From Melioribacteraceae bacterium (GTDB lineage: Bacteria; Bacteroidota; Ignavibacteria; Ignavibacteriales; Melioribacteraceae), in contig BQMY01000081.1 of assembly GCA_022181065.1 (NCBI GenBank), forward strand, positions 42,973 to 106,972: a DNA stretch of 64,000 nt, read 5' to 3'. Shown here one piece after another: positions 1 to 9,107 of this stretch (positions within the stretch are counted from its first letter, which is position 1; each line of letters starts with the position of its first letter). The translations under genes were made by a program, and so were the position numbers. The notes beneath the pieces were generated by a model, which was not told the DNA's origin, searched no databases, and saw nothing but the letters and a program-made list of their open reading frames with translations.

Positions 1-2
1 CG

Positions 3-614
3 TCACTTCTTTCCTACAACCTGAAAAACGGCGAGGAATTACTTCTCGAAAAACAAATTCGAAATCTTTCTGTACCGGAACTTCTGGCAGATGGAAAAAT
101 CTTTTATTCCGTTAACAGCGCTCCAAAAGTGAAAGAGGTAAAAACGGGTAATGAAACCGAAGCCTCAATCAGCAACGAAATTATAGTTTATCAGGAAAAC
201 GCGAAGATCATTGTTTATGACCGCGAGAAAAAGATGATCAAACCGTTTGGCGACGGGCATTATCTTTGGACAGAAATTTCTCCTGACAAGGATAAAATAC
301 TCTTTACTTATGCAGGTAAGGGCACTTACGTATGCGATCTGGAAGGCAATATCCTGAACGAGATTGGATACGCGAACTCGCCCAAATGGTCGGCTGACGG
401 CAAATATATTGCTTATATGAAAGATTTTGATGACGGGCATCATGTTACACGTTCTGATATCTATGTATATGATCTCGGCACTAACGCAGAAGTAAACATT
501 ACAAATACTCCCGATGTGATTGAGCTCTATCCTTCCTGGTCAGCCGACAATAGCAGGATTGTCTGCAACGATGAAGCAGGGGACGTTTATCTAATAAATC
601 TTGTGATTAAATAG
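3..614 (+). CDS. Beta-propeller (TolB/WD40-like) protein, 3' part
   Basis: The reading frame is open from the left edge of the window, so only the last ~203 residues are visible. They contain propeller-blade signatures spaced as in TolB/PD40 repeats, for example SPKWSADGKYIAYMKDF followed by DIYVYDLGTNAEVNIT and YPSWSADNSRIVCND. Such blades usually form a periplasmic or secreted interaction or peptidase-associated propeller. The catalytic or N-terminal part, if any, lies outside the window. The protein ends with VYLINLVIK and has no T9SS sorting tail. The next gene starts 9 bases downstream, so the two are probably cotranscribed. A GTG at 129 is an internal codon and not the start. The family is clear, the exact role is not. 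Confidence 0.8.
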   Translation, partial: SLLSYNLKNGEELLLEKQIRNLSVPELLADGKIFYSVNSAPKVKEVKTGNETEASISNEIIVYQENAKIIVYDREKKMIKPFGDGHYLWTEISPDKDKILFTYAGKGTYVCDLEGNILNEIGYANSPKWSADGKYIAYMKDFDDGHHVTRSDIYVYDLGTNAEVNITNTPDVIELYPSWSADNSRIVCNDEAGDVYLINLVIK

Positions 615-623
615 GGGGTAAGT

Positions 624-3005
624 ATGTTCAGGAGAATTTTATTTTTATTTGCGCTTTTAACGATTACACTCTCTGCACAGCCATTGCAGGGCATAAAGTT
701 TTGTATAGATCCGGGGCATGGTGGTCATGATCCGGCAAATGACAGATATATGCCCGCCACAGGATTCTGGGAATCTGAAGGTAACTGGGCAAAAGCAAAT
801 TACCTCAAACCAATACTGGAGGATCTGGGTGCTATAGTTATCATAACTCGCGACGGAAATGATGACAGCGATGATCTTTCTTTAAGTCAGCGCGCCGCGA
901 TCGCGAACGCATATGATGTGGATTATTTCAATTCTATCCATAGCAACGGTTATGACGGAAGCAGTAACTATACTCTTGTTCTATTCAGGGGATATGATAA
1001 CTCGCCTGTATTTCCTGTTGCGAAAACAGTGGGCGGGTTTTTGAATAATAAAATTCAGCAGCATAACAGAACCACAAACAAGTATTTGCGAGGTGACTGG
1101 TCGTTTTACCCGTCGTGGGGCACTTCAGGACTGGGAGTTCTGCGACCATTAAGTATGCCCGGAACACTTACCGAAGGTTCGTTTCACGATTATGTCCCTG
1201 AATCATGGAGACTAAAAGGTGAAGCGTATCTTGAGCATGAAGCAATTGCTATCTCTCGCGGTTTACTTGAATATTTCTCAACCGGAGGTGGTACCGGAAA
1301 AGGTTCTATTGCGGGAATCGCGCGCGATCCCAATCAGAATGTTTCCTGGTTTTCTCTATCCGGAACAAACGATAACAAACTTCCACTCAATTATTCCTAC
1401 GCTAATTTAGAGGATAATTCAAGGACGTTTACGGGAGATGATAAAAATAATGGATTTTTCCTTCTCGATTCTCTTGACCCCGGTCAGTACAAAGTATATA
1501 TAACTGCGGAAAATTATGAAGTTGATTCAGCAACTGTTAATGTTACTGAAGACAATACTACCTTTGTTGATAAGTGGCTGAATGAACAACCGAATTTTAA
1601 CCCTCCCGTTGTACTGGATAATTACCCGGCGGATGGTACCGAAGAAGTAAGTCTTGCAACATATATATCAATCGATTTTGATATATCAATGGATAAAGCT
1701 TCTGTTATTAATGCGTTGTCGATAAGCGGTTCACCTTCATATAGTTACTCATGGACTGAGAATGACAAAAAATTGACGATTATTCCGGATGACAATCTTT
1801 CTTCAGGTACAACCTATAATGTGACGGTTTCAACAGACGCAAATACAAAATTTGATGTTGCCATATCAGAACCGTTCGCTTTCGAGTTCTCAACGAGGAG
1901 CAAACTAAATCTGGTCTCACATTATCCGGCGGCTGATGAAGTTGATGTAAGTAATAGCGTGGAAATAAGACTTAATTTCGACGCTCCGATATCATCATCA
2001 ACACTTTCCGGTAATATCGGGCTTTATGACGCAGATGATAATGTAGTTTCTGTCGTTGTTAAGCTGTTTATGTTTGAAGATGGTAAAATATATTTTGAAC
2101 CACGCAATCCGCTACCCGCAAACACAGATTATTATGTTCGTTTGAAATCGGGGATTGGCGATACAGAAGGTTTATTCCTCGGTGAAGATTATGAAATAAA
2201 ATTCACATCAGGAGATTGGGGAGTTCAGCCAGGCGGGACCTTGATAGATTTTGAAAATGTCGATACATGGTGGGACCCTGAACAGTCAGGCAGTACAACC
2301 GGAACATCGGGTGAAGAAACCACATTTGCCGCTTCTACTGAAAAGCCATATTCGGGTGACAGATCAGGTAAACTTACATACGTATTTACCGAAGAATCCG
2401 GTGGATTATGCCGGGTTTACAATAGCGCGAAACCTTCTATCGGCAATGGTGATGATAAATATTTCGGCACATGGATTTTTGGTGATAACAGCAAGAATAT
2501 TCTTGAGTACTGGTTTTACGAAAATCAGTCACAAAATGTGATCAAATATATTGATACTCTCAACTGGACAGGCTGGAAATTTAAGTCGATCGTTAAAAAT
2601 GAAATTTCAACATCCGGCGATATTTTATTTCACAGTTTTGTGATTCGTCAGACACCCGAAGGAACGAAATCGAGTGTGCTTTATTTTGACGAAGCATTGT
2701 TAGAGGGATTAGTTGGTGTTGAAAGCGAAACTGAAATTCCGGAAGAATTTGAATTGAGTCAAAACTACCCGAATCCATTCAATCCATCTACAACTATTTC
2801 TTTTTCACTTCCCGAGAATGGAGATGTGAACCTTTCCATCTTCAATGTTCTTGGTGAAAAGGTGGCGGAAATAAACAAATCCGCAATGACCGCAGGTAAA
2901 CATCAGATAAACTGGAACGCCTCAGGATTCACATCGGGCATCTATATTTACCGATTAACATCAGGCGAATTTGTGCAATCCAGGAAGATGATACTTCTCA
3001 AATAA
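624..3005 (+). CDS. Secreted N-acetylmuramoyl-L-alanine amidase with Ig-like domains and T9SS tail
   Basis: A 793-residue exported zinc amidase of the Amidase_3 family, expected to cut the amide bond between MurNAc and the stem peptide. Residues 1-18 form a signal peptide. The amidase domain spans about 24-220 with the zinc and catalytic residues visible: H32 in DPGHGGHD, E50 or E52 in FWESEGN, H106 in SIHSNGYDG and E184 in LTEGSF. Next come a carboxypeptidase-regulatory-like domain (~230-315), two Big_5-type Ig-like domains (~330-430 and ~433-530) and a region without recognised fold (~540-700). The last ~88 residues form a T9SS type A sorting domain (SQNYPNPFNPSTTISFSLPE to the end), so the product is probably delivered to the cell surface or medium. 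The ATG is preceded by GGGGG. It is followed by a strong terminator, so it ends its transcription unit. Confidence 0.9.
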   Translation: MFRRILFLFALLTITLSAQPLQGIKFCIDPGHGGHDPANDRYMPATGFWESEGNWAKANYLKPILEDLGAIVIITRDGNDDSDDLSLSQRAAIANAYDVDYFNSIHSNGYDGSSNYTLVLFRGYDNSPVFPVAKTVGGFLNNKIQQHNRTTNKYLRGDWSFYPSWGTSGLGVLRPLSMPGTLTEGSFHDYVPESWRLKGEAYLEHEAIAISRGLLEYFSTGGGTGKGSIAGIARDPNQNVSWFSLSGTNDNKLPLNYSYANLEDNSRTFTGDDKNNGFFLLDSLDPGQYKVYITAENYEVDSATVNVTEDNTTFVDKWLNEQPNFNPPVVLDNYPADGTEEVSLATYISIDFDISMDKASVINALSISGSPSYSYSWTENDKKLTIIPDDNLSSGTTYNVTVSTDANTKFDVAISEPFAFEFSTRSKLNLVSHYPAADEVDVSNSVEIRLNFDAPISSSTLSGNIGLYDADDNVVSVVVKLFMFEDGKIYFEPRNPLPANTDYYVRLKSGIGDTEGLFLGEDYEIKFTSGDWGVQPGGTLIDFENVDTWWDPEQSGSTTGTSGEETTFAASTEKPYSGDRSGKLTYVFTEESGGLCRVYNSAKPSIGNGDDKYFGTWIFGDNSKNILEYWFYENQSQNVIKYIDTLNWTGWKFKSIVKNEISTSGDILFHSFVIRQTPEGTKSSVLYFDEALLEGLVGVESETEIPEEFELSQNYPNPFNPSTTISFSLPENGDVNLSIFNVLGEKVAEINKSAMTAGKHQINWNASGFTSGIYIYRLTSGEFVQSRKMILLK

Positions 3006-3011
3006 TTTTTT

Positions 3012-3045
3012 ACTCCGGGAGTTTAAGGCTTCCGGAGTTTGTTTT
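3012..3045 (+). terminator. Rho-independent terminator after the amidase gene
   Basis: Ten-base stem 3012-3021 pairs with 3029-3038 with one G-U pair and a 7-base loop. It is followed by a T-rich tail (TTGTTTT). It sits 7 bases behind the stop codon. Confidence 0.8.
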
Positions 3046-3205
3046 AATTATCCCACATCATCAAAATAAGTCTGACCTACGTCGAGCAAAACATACCTTT
3101 TATCGAAATTCAGCTTAATATACTTTGAAAAAAACAATTTTAATGCTAAATTATTTTGTGGAAGAATTCAGAGTGAAAAAATTATAACAACATCAGGAGG
3201 ATTAT

Positions 3206-3736
3206 ATGGCACGACGCGGTGGTGGTAAGTTAGCAGGATTTCTATTTATGCTGTTGGTCGGTATTTTGATTGGGTATCTTACAATGACTTTTATTAACAT
3301 TGAAAGTGGTCCCGGTAAGAAAAAATTTGATATGGCTTCACTTTATGGTACAATGATCGACGAGTATGATTCTAGCAACTTTGCTCTGCTTGATGAGTAC
3401 AAGTTCAGTTTTGATGATTTTAAAGGTACAATTATAACAAAAGGCTCAAATAATATTCTTGCTGCTGAAATAAATATTGAATCAGCTGGTGAGATTAGCA
3501 GTTCGCTGGAATTTGATCCATCTGTCTTTTCTTTTGTTGGTGCGGCTCACTTGAATGAGAATTTTGAGAGCGAAATGAATTTTAAGGATAATATTGCTGA
3601 AATCAGCAACGTTGGTGAAAATAGTTATCTGGTTATCGTGAGAGGAAAAGATATCGATTTCCAACCGGTGAAATTCAAGATATTTAAAGATGGAAACCTG
3701 TTGGTAGATGATGAAGTTAAAACTGTAAAACAATAA
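3206..3736 (+). CDS. Small membrane-anchored protein of unknown function
   Basis: I do not recognise a family for this 176-residue protein. The N-terminus is basic and glycine-rich (MARRGGGK). A single transmembrane segment follows at about residues 10-30 (LAGFLFMLLVGILIGYLTM), and ~145 residues of mostly beta-type sequence probably lie in the periplasm. The arrangement is that of a bitopic protein with an exported domain. The start codon is supported by AGGAGG a few bases upstream. The gene stands alone between two terminators, 200 bases after the amidase gene and convergent to the minus-strand gene at 3793. It has no T9SS tail and no lipobox. It looks like a real gene by codon use and spacing. 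Confidence 0.75.
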   Translation: MARRGGGKLAGFLFMLLVGILIGYLTMTFINIESGPGKKKFDMASLYGTMIDEYDSSNFALLDEYKFSFDDFKGTIITKGSNNILAAEINIESAGEISSSLEFDPSVFSFVGAAHLNENFESEMNFKDNIAEISNVGENSYLVIVRGKDIDFQPVKFKIFKDGNLLVDDEVKTVKQ

Positions 3737-3763
3737 AACTCTATTTCCTGATGTGATTTTACA

Positions 3764-3794
3764 GGGGATTTCCAATCAGGGAATCCCCTTTTTT
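3764..3794 (+). terminator. Rho-independent terminator
   Basis: Stem 3764-3773 pairs with 3779-3788 (10 pairs including one G-U) around a 5-base loop, followed by six T. It ends the plus-strand gene at 3206-3736. The T-run touches the stop of the convergent minus-strand gene. Confidence 0.85.
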
Positions 3795-4107
3795 AATATT
3801 TTACATCGTGAAGATAATCCGACAGAACATCCAGTTCATGCAGTATTTTGATTGATTCCATTGTTTTTTTCATCTTTTCGGAAGCATCGACAAACGATTG
3901 ATTGCTGAATCGGGTTTCTTTTTGCCATACATTTCTATCAGGCCATTGGGCGTACGCAATAAATTTGCCGGCAGTTTCAGTGCTGTGCAGCCTAGAGCCA
4001 AGGCTTCCCATTTCGGTATAAATACCTCTCGTAACTTCATACCAGGCATCAATAAATTCGTTTTCAAGTCCGGGTTTTGCCTTAAACTCATATATAACAA
4101 CAAACAT
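3793..4107 (-). CDS. Antibiotic biosynthesis monooxygenase (ABM)-like domain protein
   Basis: A 104-residue protein made of one ferredoxin-like ABM domain. The start FVVIYEFKAKPGLENEFIDAW and the later GKFIAYAQWPDRNVWQ are typical of this family of dimeric alpha/beta barrels, which includes small monooxygenases, heme-degrading enzymes and many proteins of unknown role. It lacks a signal peptide and is presumably cytoplasmic. It starts 13 bases after the antiporter gene on the same strand and is likely cotranscribed with it. No substrate can be read from the sequence. Confidence 0.75.
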   Translation of the reverse strand: MFVVIYEFKAKPGLENEFIDAWYEVTRGIYTEMGSLGSRLHSTETAGKFIAYAQWPDRNVWQKETRFSNQSFVDASEKMKKTMESIKILHELDVLSDYLHDVKY

Positions 4108-4120
4108 TTCCGTAACTCCC

Positions 4121-5608
4121 TTAGTGAATCAAAATACCTAAAATGAGATATAGCACCGCGGTAGTAGTTCCACCCAAAATAGCATACGGGAACTGCGTTT
4201 TCACATGGTCAATGTGATCACTCGCGGACGCCATTGATGAGATAATTGTAGTATCGGAAATAGGGGAGCAATGGTCTCCGAAGACTCCACCACCAAGCGC
4301 GGCGGCTATTGTCAGATAGATGTTTGCTCCGAGCGTCTGCGCCATTGGAACACCAATAGCGATCATAATCGCGAAAGTTCCCCAGGAGGTTCCGGTAGAG
4401 AATGCAATAAAACAAGCTACAAGAAATATAATCACAGGTACAAAATCGGGGGCGAGCCATGCCTTTGAAACTTCGGCGGCATAAACTCCTGTACCGAGCT
4501 CCCGACAAACCGCGCCAATTGCAAAAGCCAGCATCATCAAAAGTGCGAGTGGTATTAGTCCGCTAATACCTTTGAATATCAAATCTATAACTTCCTTGAA
4601 CGTAAATATTTTCTGACCGGTGTATAAAAAACTTCCTACAATAATTGCTGTTAGCACTGAGTAGAGAACAGAGGTAGAGCCTGAACCTTCGCCAATAGCC
4701 TTAAATAGTTGAGTGCCAAATCCAAAAGATTCGATATTTTCGACGTTACTCCATCCGGTGAAGATCAACATAAGCGGCATCATGAAAACCATAACACCAA
4801 TAGGAACGATCATATTATACGCCTTCGGAACCACACCTTTTTTCTTCTCCATTGATATAACATCAGATGAAATAAGAGGCTGTGCGCCATCCCGTATAAC
4901 TTTTCCGGTTTCTCTTGCGCGAATTTCCGCTTTTTTCATCGGACCAAAATCTTTTCTGGATAGTATAATGAAGAGAACTGTAGCCATGGCGATCATCGGA
5001 TAAAAATTATACGGAAACGCGCCAATCAGTATTGAAAAAGGATTATCAAAACCCTGTGCGGCGATCAGCCCCATGATGTAAGCACCCCATGCGTTTAGCG
5101 GAATAAGAATGCAAGTTGGCGCTGAAATAGAATCCGCTATATAAGCCAGTTTTTCACGGGGAATCTTCATTTTATCGAAAATAGGTCGGAAAATTGAGCC
5201 AACTGTAAGTACATTTATACTCGATTCAACAAAAATAAGGGTACCTGTTATCCATGCAAGTAGCTGAACTATAACTCTGCTATTCCCAATTTTTTTACTC
5301 TCAAGATAATCGAGGAGGCGGTTGATTACTTTTATAAAGCCATTCACACCACCCGAACGCTGGATAAAAGCGATCAGCGCTCCAATCAGGGAACTGAACA
5401 TTATTGTTCGCGTATTCCCGCTGTCTTTGAATACATCGACCAGTGCCTGAATTGTTGAAGTTGTACCATTCAGCAAATCCCAGTCGGAAATAACAATCCA
5501 TCCGAGCCATATACCGAATAAAAGTGATACAAATACCTGTCTGGTTTTAATAGCGAGAATAATAGCGATCAGGGGAGGGAATAGAGATAATACACCGTAA
5601 TGATCCAT
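4121..5608 (-). CDS. NhaC-family Na+/H+ antiporter-like membrane protein
   Basis: A 495-residue polytopic inner-membrane transporter with roughly 12 hydrophobic segments. The N-terminal LFPPLIAIILAIKTRQVFVSL, the central SAPTCILIPLNAWGAYIMG and the C-terminal GTSWGTFAIMIAIGVPMAQ with GGGVFGDHCSPISDTTIISS are hallmarks of the NhaC/ArsB-like ion transporter superfamily. Members exchange sodium for protons or move organic acids and amino acids; the substrate here is not certain. The start is ATG with AAGGG upstream. A plausible promoter lies about 40 bases upstream. The gene is divergent from the M14 peptidase gene and probably cotranscribed with the ABM gene. Confidence 0.85.
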   Translation of the reverse strand: MDHYGVLSLFPPLIAIILAIKTRQVFVSLLFGIWLGWIVISDWDLLNGTTSTIQALVDVFKDSGNTRTIMFSSLIGALIAFIQRSGGVNGFIKVINRLLDYLESKKIGNSRVIVQLLAWITGTLIFVESSINVLTVGSIFRPIFDKMKIPREKLAYIADSISAPTCILIPLNAWGAYIMGLIAAQGFDNPFSILIGAFPYNFYPMIAMATVLFIILSRKDFGPMKKAEIRARETGKVIRDGAQPLISSDVISMEKKKGVVPKAYNMIVPIGVMVFMMPLMLIFTGWSNVENIESFGFGTQLFKAIGEGSGSTSVLYSVLTAIIVGSFLYTGQKIFTFKEVIDLIFKGISGLIPLALLMMLAFAIGAVCRELGTGVYAAEVSKAWLAPDFVPVIIFLVACFIAFSTGTSWGTFAIMIAIGVPMAQTLGANIYLTIAAALGGGVFGDHCSPISDTTIISSMASASDHIDHVKTQFPYAILGGTTTAVLYLILGILIH

Positions 5609-5647
5609 ACAACAGCCCTTAAAGCAGATTAGAGATAACTTTGTATT

Positions 5648-5676
5648 AAAATAAATTATTATGTTTGTATTATCAA
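5648..5676 (-). promoter_or_regulatory. Possible sigma-70-type promoter of the antiporter gene
   Basis: On the minus strand TTGATA (5676-5671) and TATTTT (5653-5648) are separated by 17 bases. This is 40 bases before the antiporter start codon. The surroundings are very AT-rich, so chance matches are possible. Confidence 0.4.
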
Positions 5677-5729
5677 ATTTATTGTGGATTTTAATTATTT
5701 TATTGTAATATCCTTACCGGAGCAAATCT

Positions 5730-7475
5730 ATGCGTACTTTTTTGTTTTTGATAATAATTATCGCTTCATCTGTTATGGCTCAAAATAAAGAAGATTTTAT
5801 AACTTTTTTTGAAGCAAGCAACTATTTGGAATCACCAGATTATGAACAAAGTATAAAATATCTTAATAAACTCGCTGAGGCTTCACCTTTTCTCGAAACT
5901 TTTGTGGCAGGCAAAACTCCGCAGGGGCGAGATTTCTACTGGGCAGTTGTTTCAGAAGAGAAATTATTTACACCTGAAGAAATATCAAAATCTGAAAAAC
6001 CGCTTATCTTCATTGAAAATGGTATTCACTCCGGTGAGATTGAGGGAAAAGACGCTTGTTTTCTCCTCCTTCGCGAGATGCTGATCACGGGCGAAAAAGC
6101 AGATTTACTATCAGATTTTAATTTTGTGATTATCCCGATATTTAACATTGACGGACATGAACGAAGGAGTCCGTACGGACGTATAAATCAAAATGGTCCC
6201 ACCGAAATGGGATGGCGTACCACCGCACAGAATTATAATCTGAATCGGGATTTCCTCAAGGCTGACGCGCCCGAGATGAGAATGCTCCTGAATATATTTA
6301 CCGATTATAACCCCGATTTTTTCATCGACACGCATACAACCAATGGTTCAGATTATCAGTACACAGTTACCTACGCGGTTGAGAAATATGAGAATGTTCC
6401 TCCTTCAATTCGTGGGTGGATCAATAAAACTTACATCCCGGAACTTGAAAAAAGAGTTGAAGAACGTGGATATTTTATAGGTCCTTATATCGGGTTTGTG
6501 GAAAGAGACATGAACAAAGGGGCATACGACTGGTCGGCATTACCACGACTCTCAGAAGGTTACACCGCAATACGAAATCGTGCCGGTCTGCTAATCGAAA
6601 CTCACATGCTCAAACCATACAAGGAGAGAGTATTCTCAACGAAAGAGGTAATAGAAACAACTCTTGAACTGGTGAGCGAAATCCCCGGTGGAATCAAAAA
6701 TATGAATAAGGCGGCAGATGATTTTGTACTTGAGGAATATTTTAACAAACGCTCACCATTTCCGCTGACGTTAAAACGGACTGAAAAGACCGGTACCTTA
6801 ATCTATAAAGGTATAAAGTATGATAATTATTACAGTGAAATAACAGGCGATTCTATCAAACATTATAATGGAATTCCTTTTAATAAGGAACTGAAATTTT
6901 ATAACGATATGATCGGTGATGTGTATGTTACTGCTCCGGAAGCTTATTATCTCCCGGCACAGTTTGATTATCTGCTCGACAGGATAGAATCGCATGGTGT
7001 AAAAGTAGAGCGTCTGGAAAAAGATATGGTCGCTAAAACAGAAACTTATAAATTCCAGGATGTTACTTTCGCTAAAACTCCTTACGAAAGTCACATAAGA
7101 CCCAATTATAAATATGATATAATTGAGGGTGAAGAAACGTTAAAAGCGGGTGGACTGCTGATTTCATGTAATCAGAAAACATTGCCCGTAATACTTCACA
7201 TGTTTGAACCTGATGGACCTGACTCATTCGTGCAATGGGGTATGTTTAACATGATCTTCGAGCGTAAGGAGTATTTCGAGTTTTACTCCATGGAGCCCAT
7301 TGCAGCCAGAATGTACCAGGAAGATGCGCAGCTAAAAGCGGAGTTTGATGAAAAAGTAAAATCTGACTCGGCGTTTGCTGCGAGTCCGTATGACAGACTC
7401 AATTTCTTTTACAAACGCTCAAAGTATTATGATCAGGCGCATAATGTATATCCTGTAAAAAGGGTAGTGAAATAA
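5730..7475 (+). CDS. Secreted M14-family zinc carboxypeptidase
   Basis: A 581-residue exported metallopeptidase. Residues 1-17 are a signal peptide ending SSVMAQ. The M14 zinc site is complete: H100 and E103 in NGIHSGEIEGKD, and H202 in DTHTTNGSD. The general base is E290 in LIETHMLKP. The NxNRD stretch (YNLNRDFLK) is the expected substrate-carboxylate region. The C-terminal ~270 residues after the catalytic domain have no fold I recognise, and there is no T9SS tail, so it is probably periplasmic. It likely trims C-terminal residues from peptides. It is divergent from the antiporter gene. Just behind its stop is a strong ribosome binding site that leads nowhere (see 7474-7523). Confidence 0.88.
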   Translation: MRTFLFLIIIIASSVMAQNKEDFITFFEASNYLESPDYEQSIKYLNKLAEASPFLETFVAGKTPQGRDFYWAVVSEEKLFTPEEISKSEKPLIFIENGIHSGEIEGKDACFLLLREMLITGEKADLLSDFNFVIIPIFNIDGHERRSPYGRINQNGPTEMGWRTTAQNYNLNRDFLKADAPEMRMLLNIFTDYNPDFFIDTHTTNGSDYQYTVTYAVEKYENVPPSIRGWINKTYIPELEKRVEERGYFIGPYIGFVERDMNKGAYDWSALPRLSEGYTAIRNRAGLLIETHMLKPYKERVFSTKEVIETTLELVSEIPGGIKNMNKAADDFVLEEYFNKRSPFPLTLKRTEKTGTLIYKGIKYDNYYSEITGDSIKHYNGIPFNKELKFYNDMIGDVYVTAPEAYYLPAQFDYLLDRIESHGVKVERLEKDMVAKTETYKFQDVTFAKTPYESHIRPNYKYDIIEGEETLKAGGLLISCNQKTLPVILHMFEPDGPDSFVQWGMFNMIFERKEYFEFYSMEPIAARMYQEDAQLKAEFDEKVKSDSAFAASPYDRLNFFYKRSKYYDQAHNVYPVKRVVK

Positions 7476-7523
7476 AGGAGGAAACAATTGGTGATTTTTT
7501 CATTCTTGAGTTATCAGCAATAG
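7474..7523 (+). other. Orphan ribosome binding site with a 11-codon ORF, possible gene remnant
   Basis: AAAGGAGG at 7474-7481 is a near-perfect ribosome binding site. TTG (7488) and GTG (7491) lie at the correct distance, but the frame stops after 11 codons at 7521-7523. Either a gene that followed the peptidase has been lost here or a very short leader peptide is made. Confidence 0.4.
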
Positions 7524-7718
7524 ATTTGCATCACGTAATTGAAGAGGCAGATTGTTATAAGTTGCTATCAGAATATCATTGAAGTATTCTTTTTTTCCGA
7601 GGTAATAAAATGCTGCTTTTAAAATAGCCAACTGTTTTGCGGGTATCCTCAAATAATTATATCTTAATCTGAAATATTTGGATATTCCTGCCATAATCTT
7701 TACTTTTATAAAAGACAC
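7500..7718 (-). CDS. Doubtful small ORF in the 7476-7791 gap
   Basis: A 72-codon minus-strand frame starting at GTG, or 64 codons from the internal ATG. It fills most of the 316-base gap between the M14 peptidase and egtB. The translation is rich in Leu, Tyr and Lys (SKYFRLRYNYLRIPAKQLAI) and resembles no family I know. I see no convincing ribosome binding site before either start. It may be a chance frame or the tail of a decayed gene. Apart from this and the orphan ribosome binding site, I see nothing else in the gap. Confidence 0.2.
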   Translation of the reverse strand: MSFIKVKIMAGISKYFRLRYNYLRIPAKQLAILKAAFYYLGKKEYFNDILIATYNNLPLQLRDANLLLITQE

Positions 7719-7791
7719 ACAATCTTGTGTATTCGTGACTGAACTTATTCAAAATCTAAAATGTTTTAAGTAAAAAATAAATGGGTACACC

Positions 7792-9105
7792 ATGTCTGTA
7801 ATTAAACAATCAGACTCAAAATTATATGTAATTCAAAAAAATAATGGTTCATTAAGAGATATTCTCAAAGACATGTATGTGCATGTAAGAGCTTTTTCAG
7901 AGAAAATCGCCGAACCCCTGGAACCAGAAGATTTTGTGGTTCAGTCTATGCCGGATGTTTCACCGGCAAAATGGCATCTGGCGCATACAAGCTGGTTTTT
8001 CGAGACTTTCATCCTTGCGGAAAATGACAAAAATTACAAACCTTTTGATGAAAAATTCAGTTTCCTGTTTAATTCGTACTATGTGCAGGTGGGGGACAGA
8101 TGGTTCAGACCCAATCGTGGTTTACTCTCTCGCCCCACGGTAAAGGAAGTTTTTGAATACCGCCGCTTCGTTGATGAACAAATGGCTAACTTTTTTGAGA
8201 TAGCGAATGATGAGACAATTGAAAAATTCAGGGTTCCGCTCGAGATCGGGTTCAACCATGAGCAGCAGCATCAGGAACTGATGATCACAGATATCAAGCA
8301 CGTATTTTCTATAAATCCGCTATATCCTGTTTACAAGTCATTTGAGGATGATATATCCCGCGATTTACCAAAGCAGAATTGGGTGCCATTGGATGAAGGA
8401 GTTTATGAATTCGGGCAAAGAGGGGATTCTTTCTTCTATGATAATGAAAAACCAGTCCACAAACAGTTTATTCACGGATTTGCTGTTTCATCTCTCCCTG
8501 TTACAAACGGTGAATATCTGGCTTTTATGAACGATGACGGCTATACAAGAACCGAATTGTGGCTCAGTAATGGTATTGCAGCTGTTGAAGAAAATGGCTG
8601 GAATGCTCCCCTTTACTGGCATAAAATAGATGGTGAATGGTATTCCTACACACTTGGCGGATTAAAAAAAATCAATCCCAATGAGCCTGTAACACACATA
8701 AGTTATTATGAAGCTGATGCTTACGCGAGATGGGCTGACGCAAGATTGCTTTCAGAGTTTGAGTGGGAACTGGTGAGTAAAAATTTTGAGATAGAAGGTA
8801 ATTTTGTCGATAACGAACGTTTTCACGTATTACCGTTAACGAAAGATGAAAATAAATCAGTCAGCCGGTTGTTTGGTGATACGTGGGAATGGACAAAAAG
8901 CGATTACGCCGCGTATCCCGGATACAGAATTCCACCCGGAGCTATTGGCGAATATAATGGTAAATTTATGTCGGGGCAGTATGTTCTGAGGGGTGGTTCC
9001 TGCGCTACATCGGCTGATCACATCAGGCGCACATATAGAAATTTCTTTGCGCCGGCTTCAAGATGGCAGTTTTCGGGAATAAGACTCGCAAAAGATTTGA
9101 GGTAA
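7792..9105 (+). CDS. egtB: Ergothioneine biosynthesis sulfoxide synthase EgtB
   Basis: A 437-residue non-heme iron enzyme that joins the sulfur of cysteine or gamma-glutamylcysteine to the imidazole of hercynine using oxygen. The N-terminal DinB_2 half (~20-170) carries the iron ligands: WHLAHTS at 61-67 and HEQQHQE near residue 155. The C-terminal half (~190-437) is an FGE-sulfatase fold, with LRGGSCATSADHIRRTYRNF followed by FSGIRLAKD at the end. Length and domain order fit EgtB. egtD starts 2 bases after its stop, which strongly supports the assignment. No egtC amidohydrolase or egtE lyase is nearby. The enzyme may therefore use cysteine directly, as type II EgtBs do; this is inference. 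Confidence 0.92.
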   Translation: MSVIKQSDSKLYVIQKNNGSLRDILKDMYVHVRAFSEKIAEPLEPEDFVVQSMPDVSPAKWHLAHTSWFFETFILAENDKNYKPFDEKFSFLFNSYYVQVGDRWFRPNRGLLSRPTVKEVFEYRRFVDEQMANFFEIANDETIEKFRVPLEIGFNHEQQHQELMITDIKHVFSINPLYPVYKSFEDDISRDLPKQNWVPLDEGVYEFGQRGDSFFYDNEKPVHKQFIHGFAVSSLPVTNGEYLAFMNDDGYTRTELWLSNGIAAVEENGWNAPLYWHKIDGEWYSYTLGGLKKINPNEPVTHISYYEADAYARWADARLLSEFEWELVSKNFEIEGNFVDNERFHVLPLTKDENKSVSRLFGDTWEWTKSDYAAYPGYRIPPGAIGEYNGKFMSGQYVLRGGSCATSADHIRRTYRNFFAPASRWQFSGIRLAKDLR

Positions 9106-9107
9106 CC

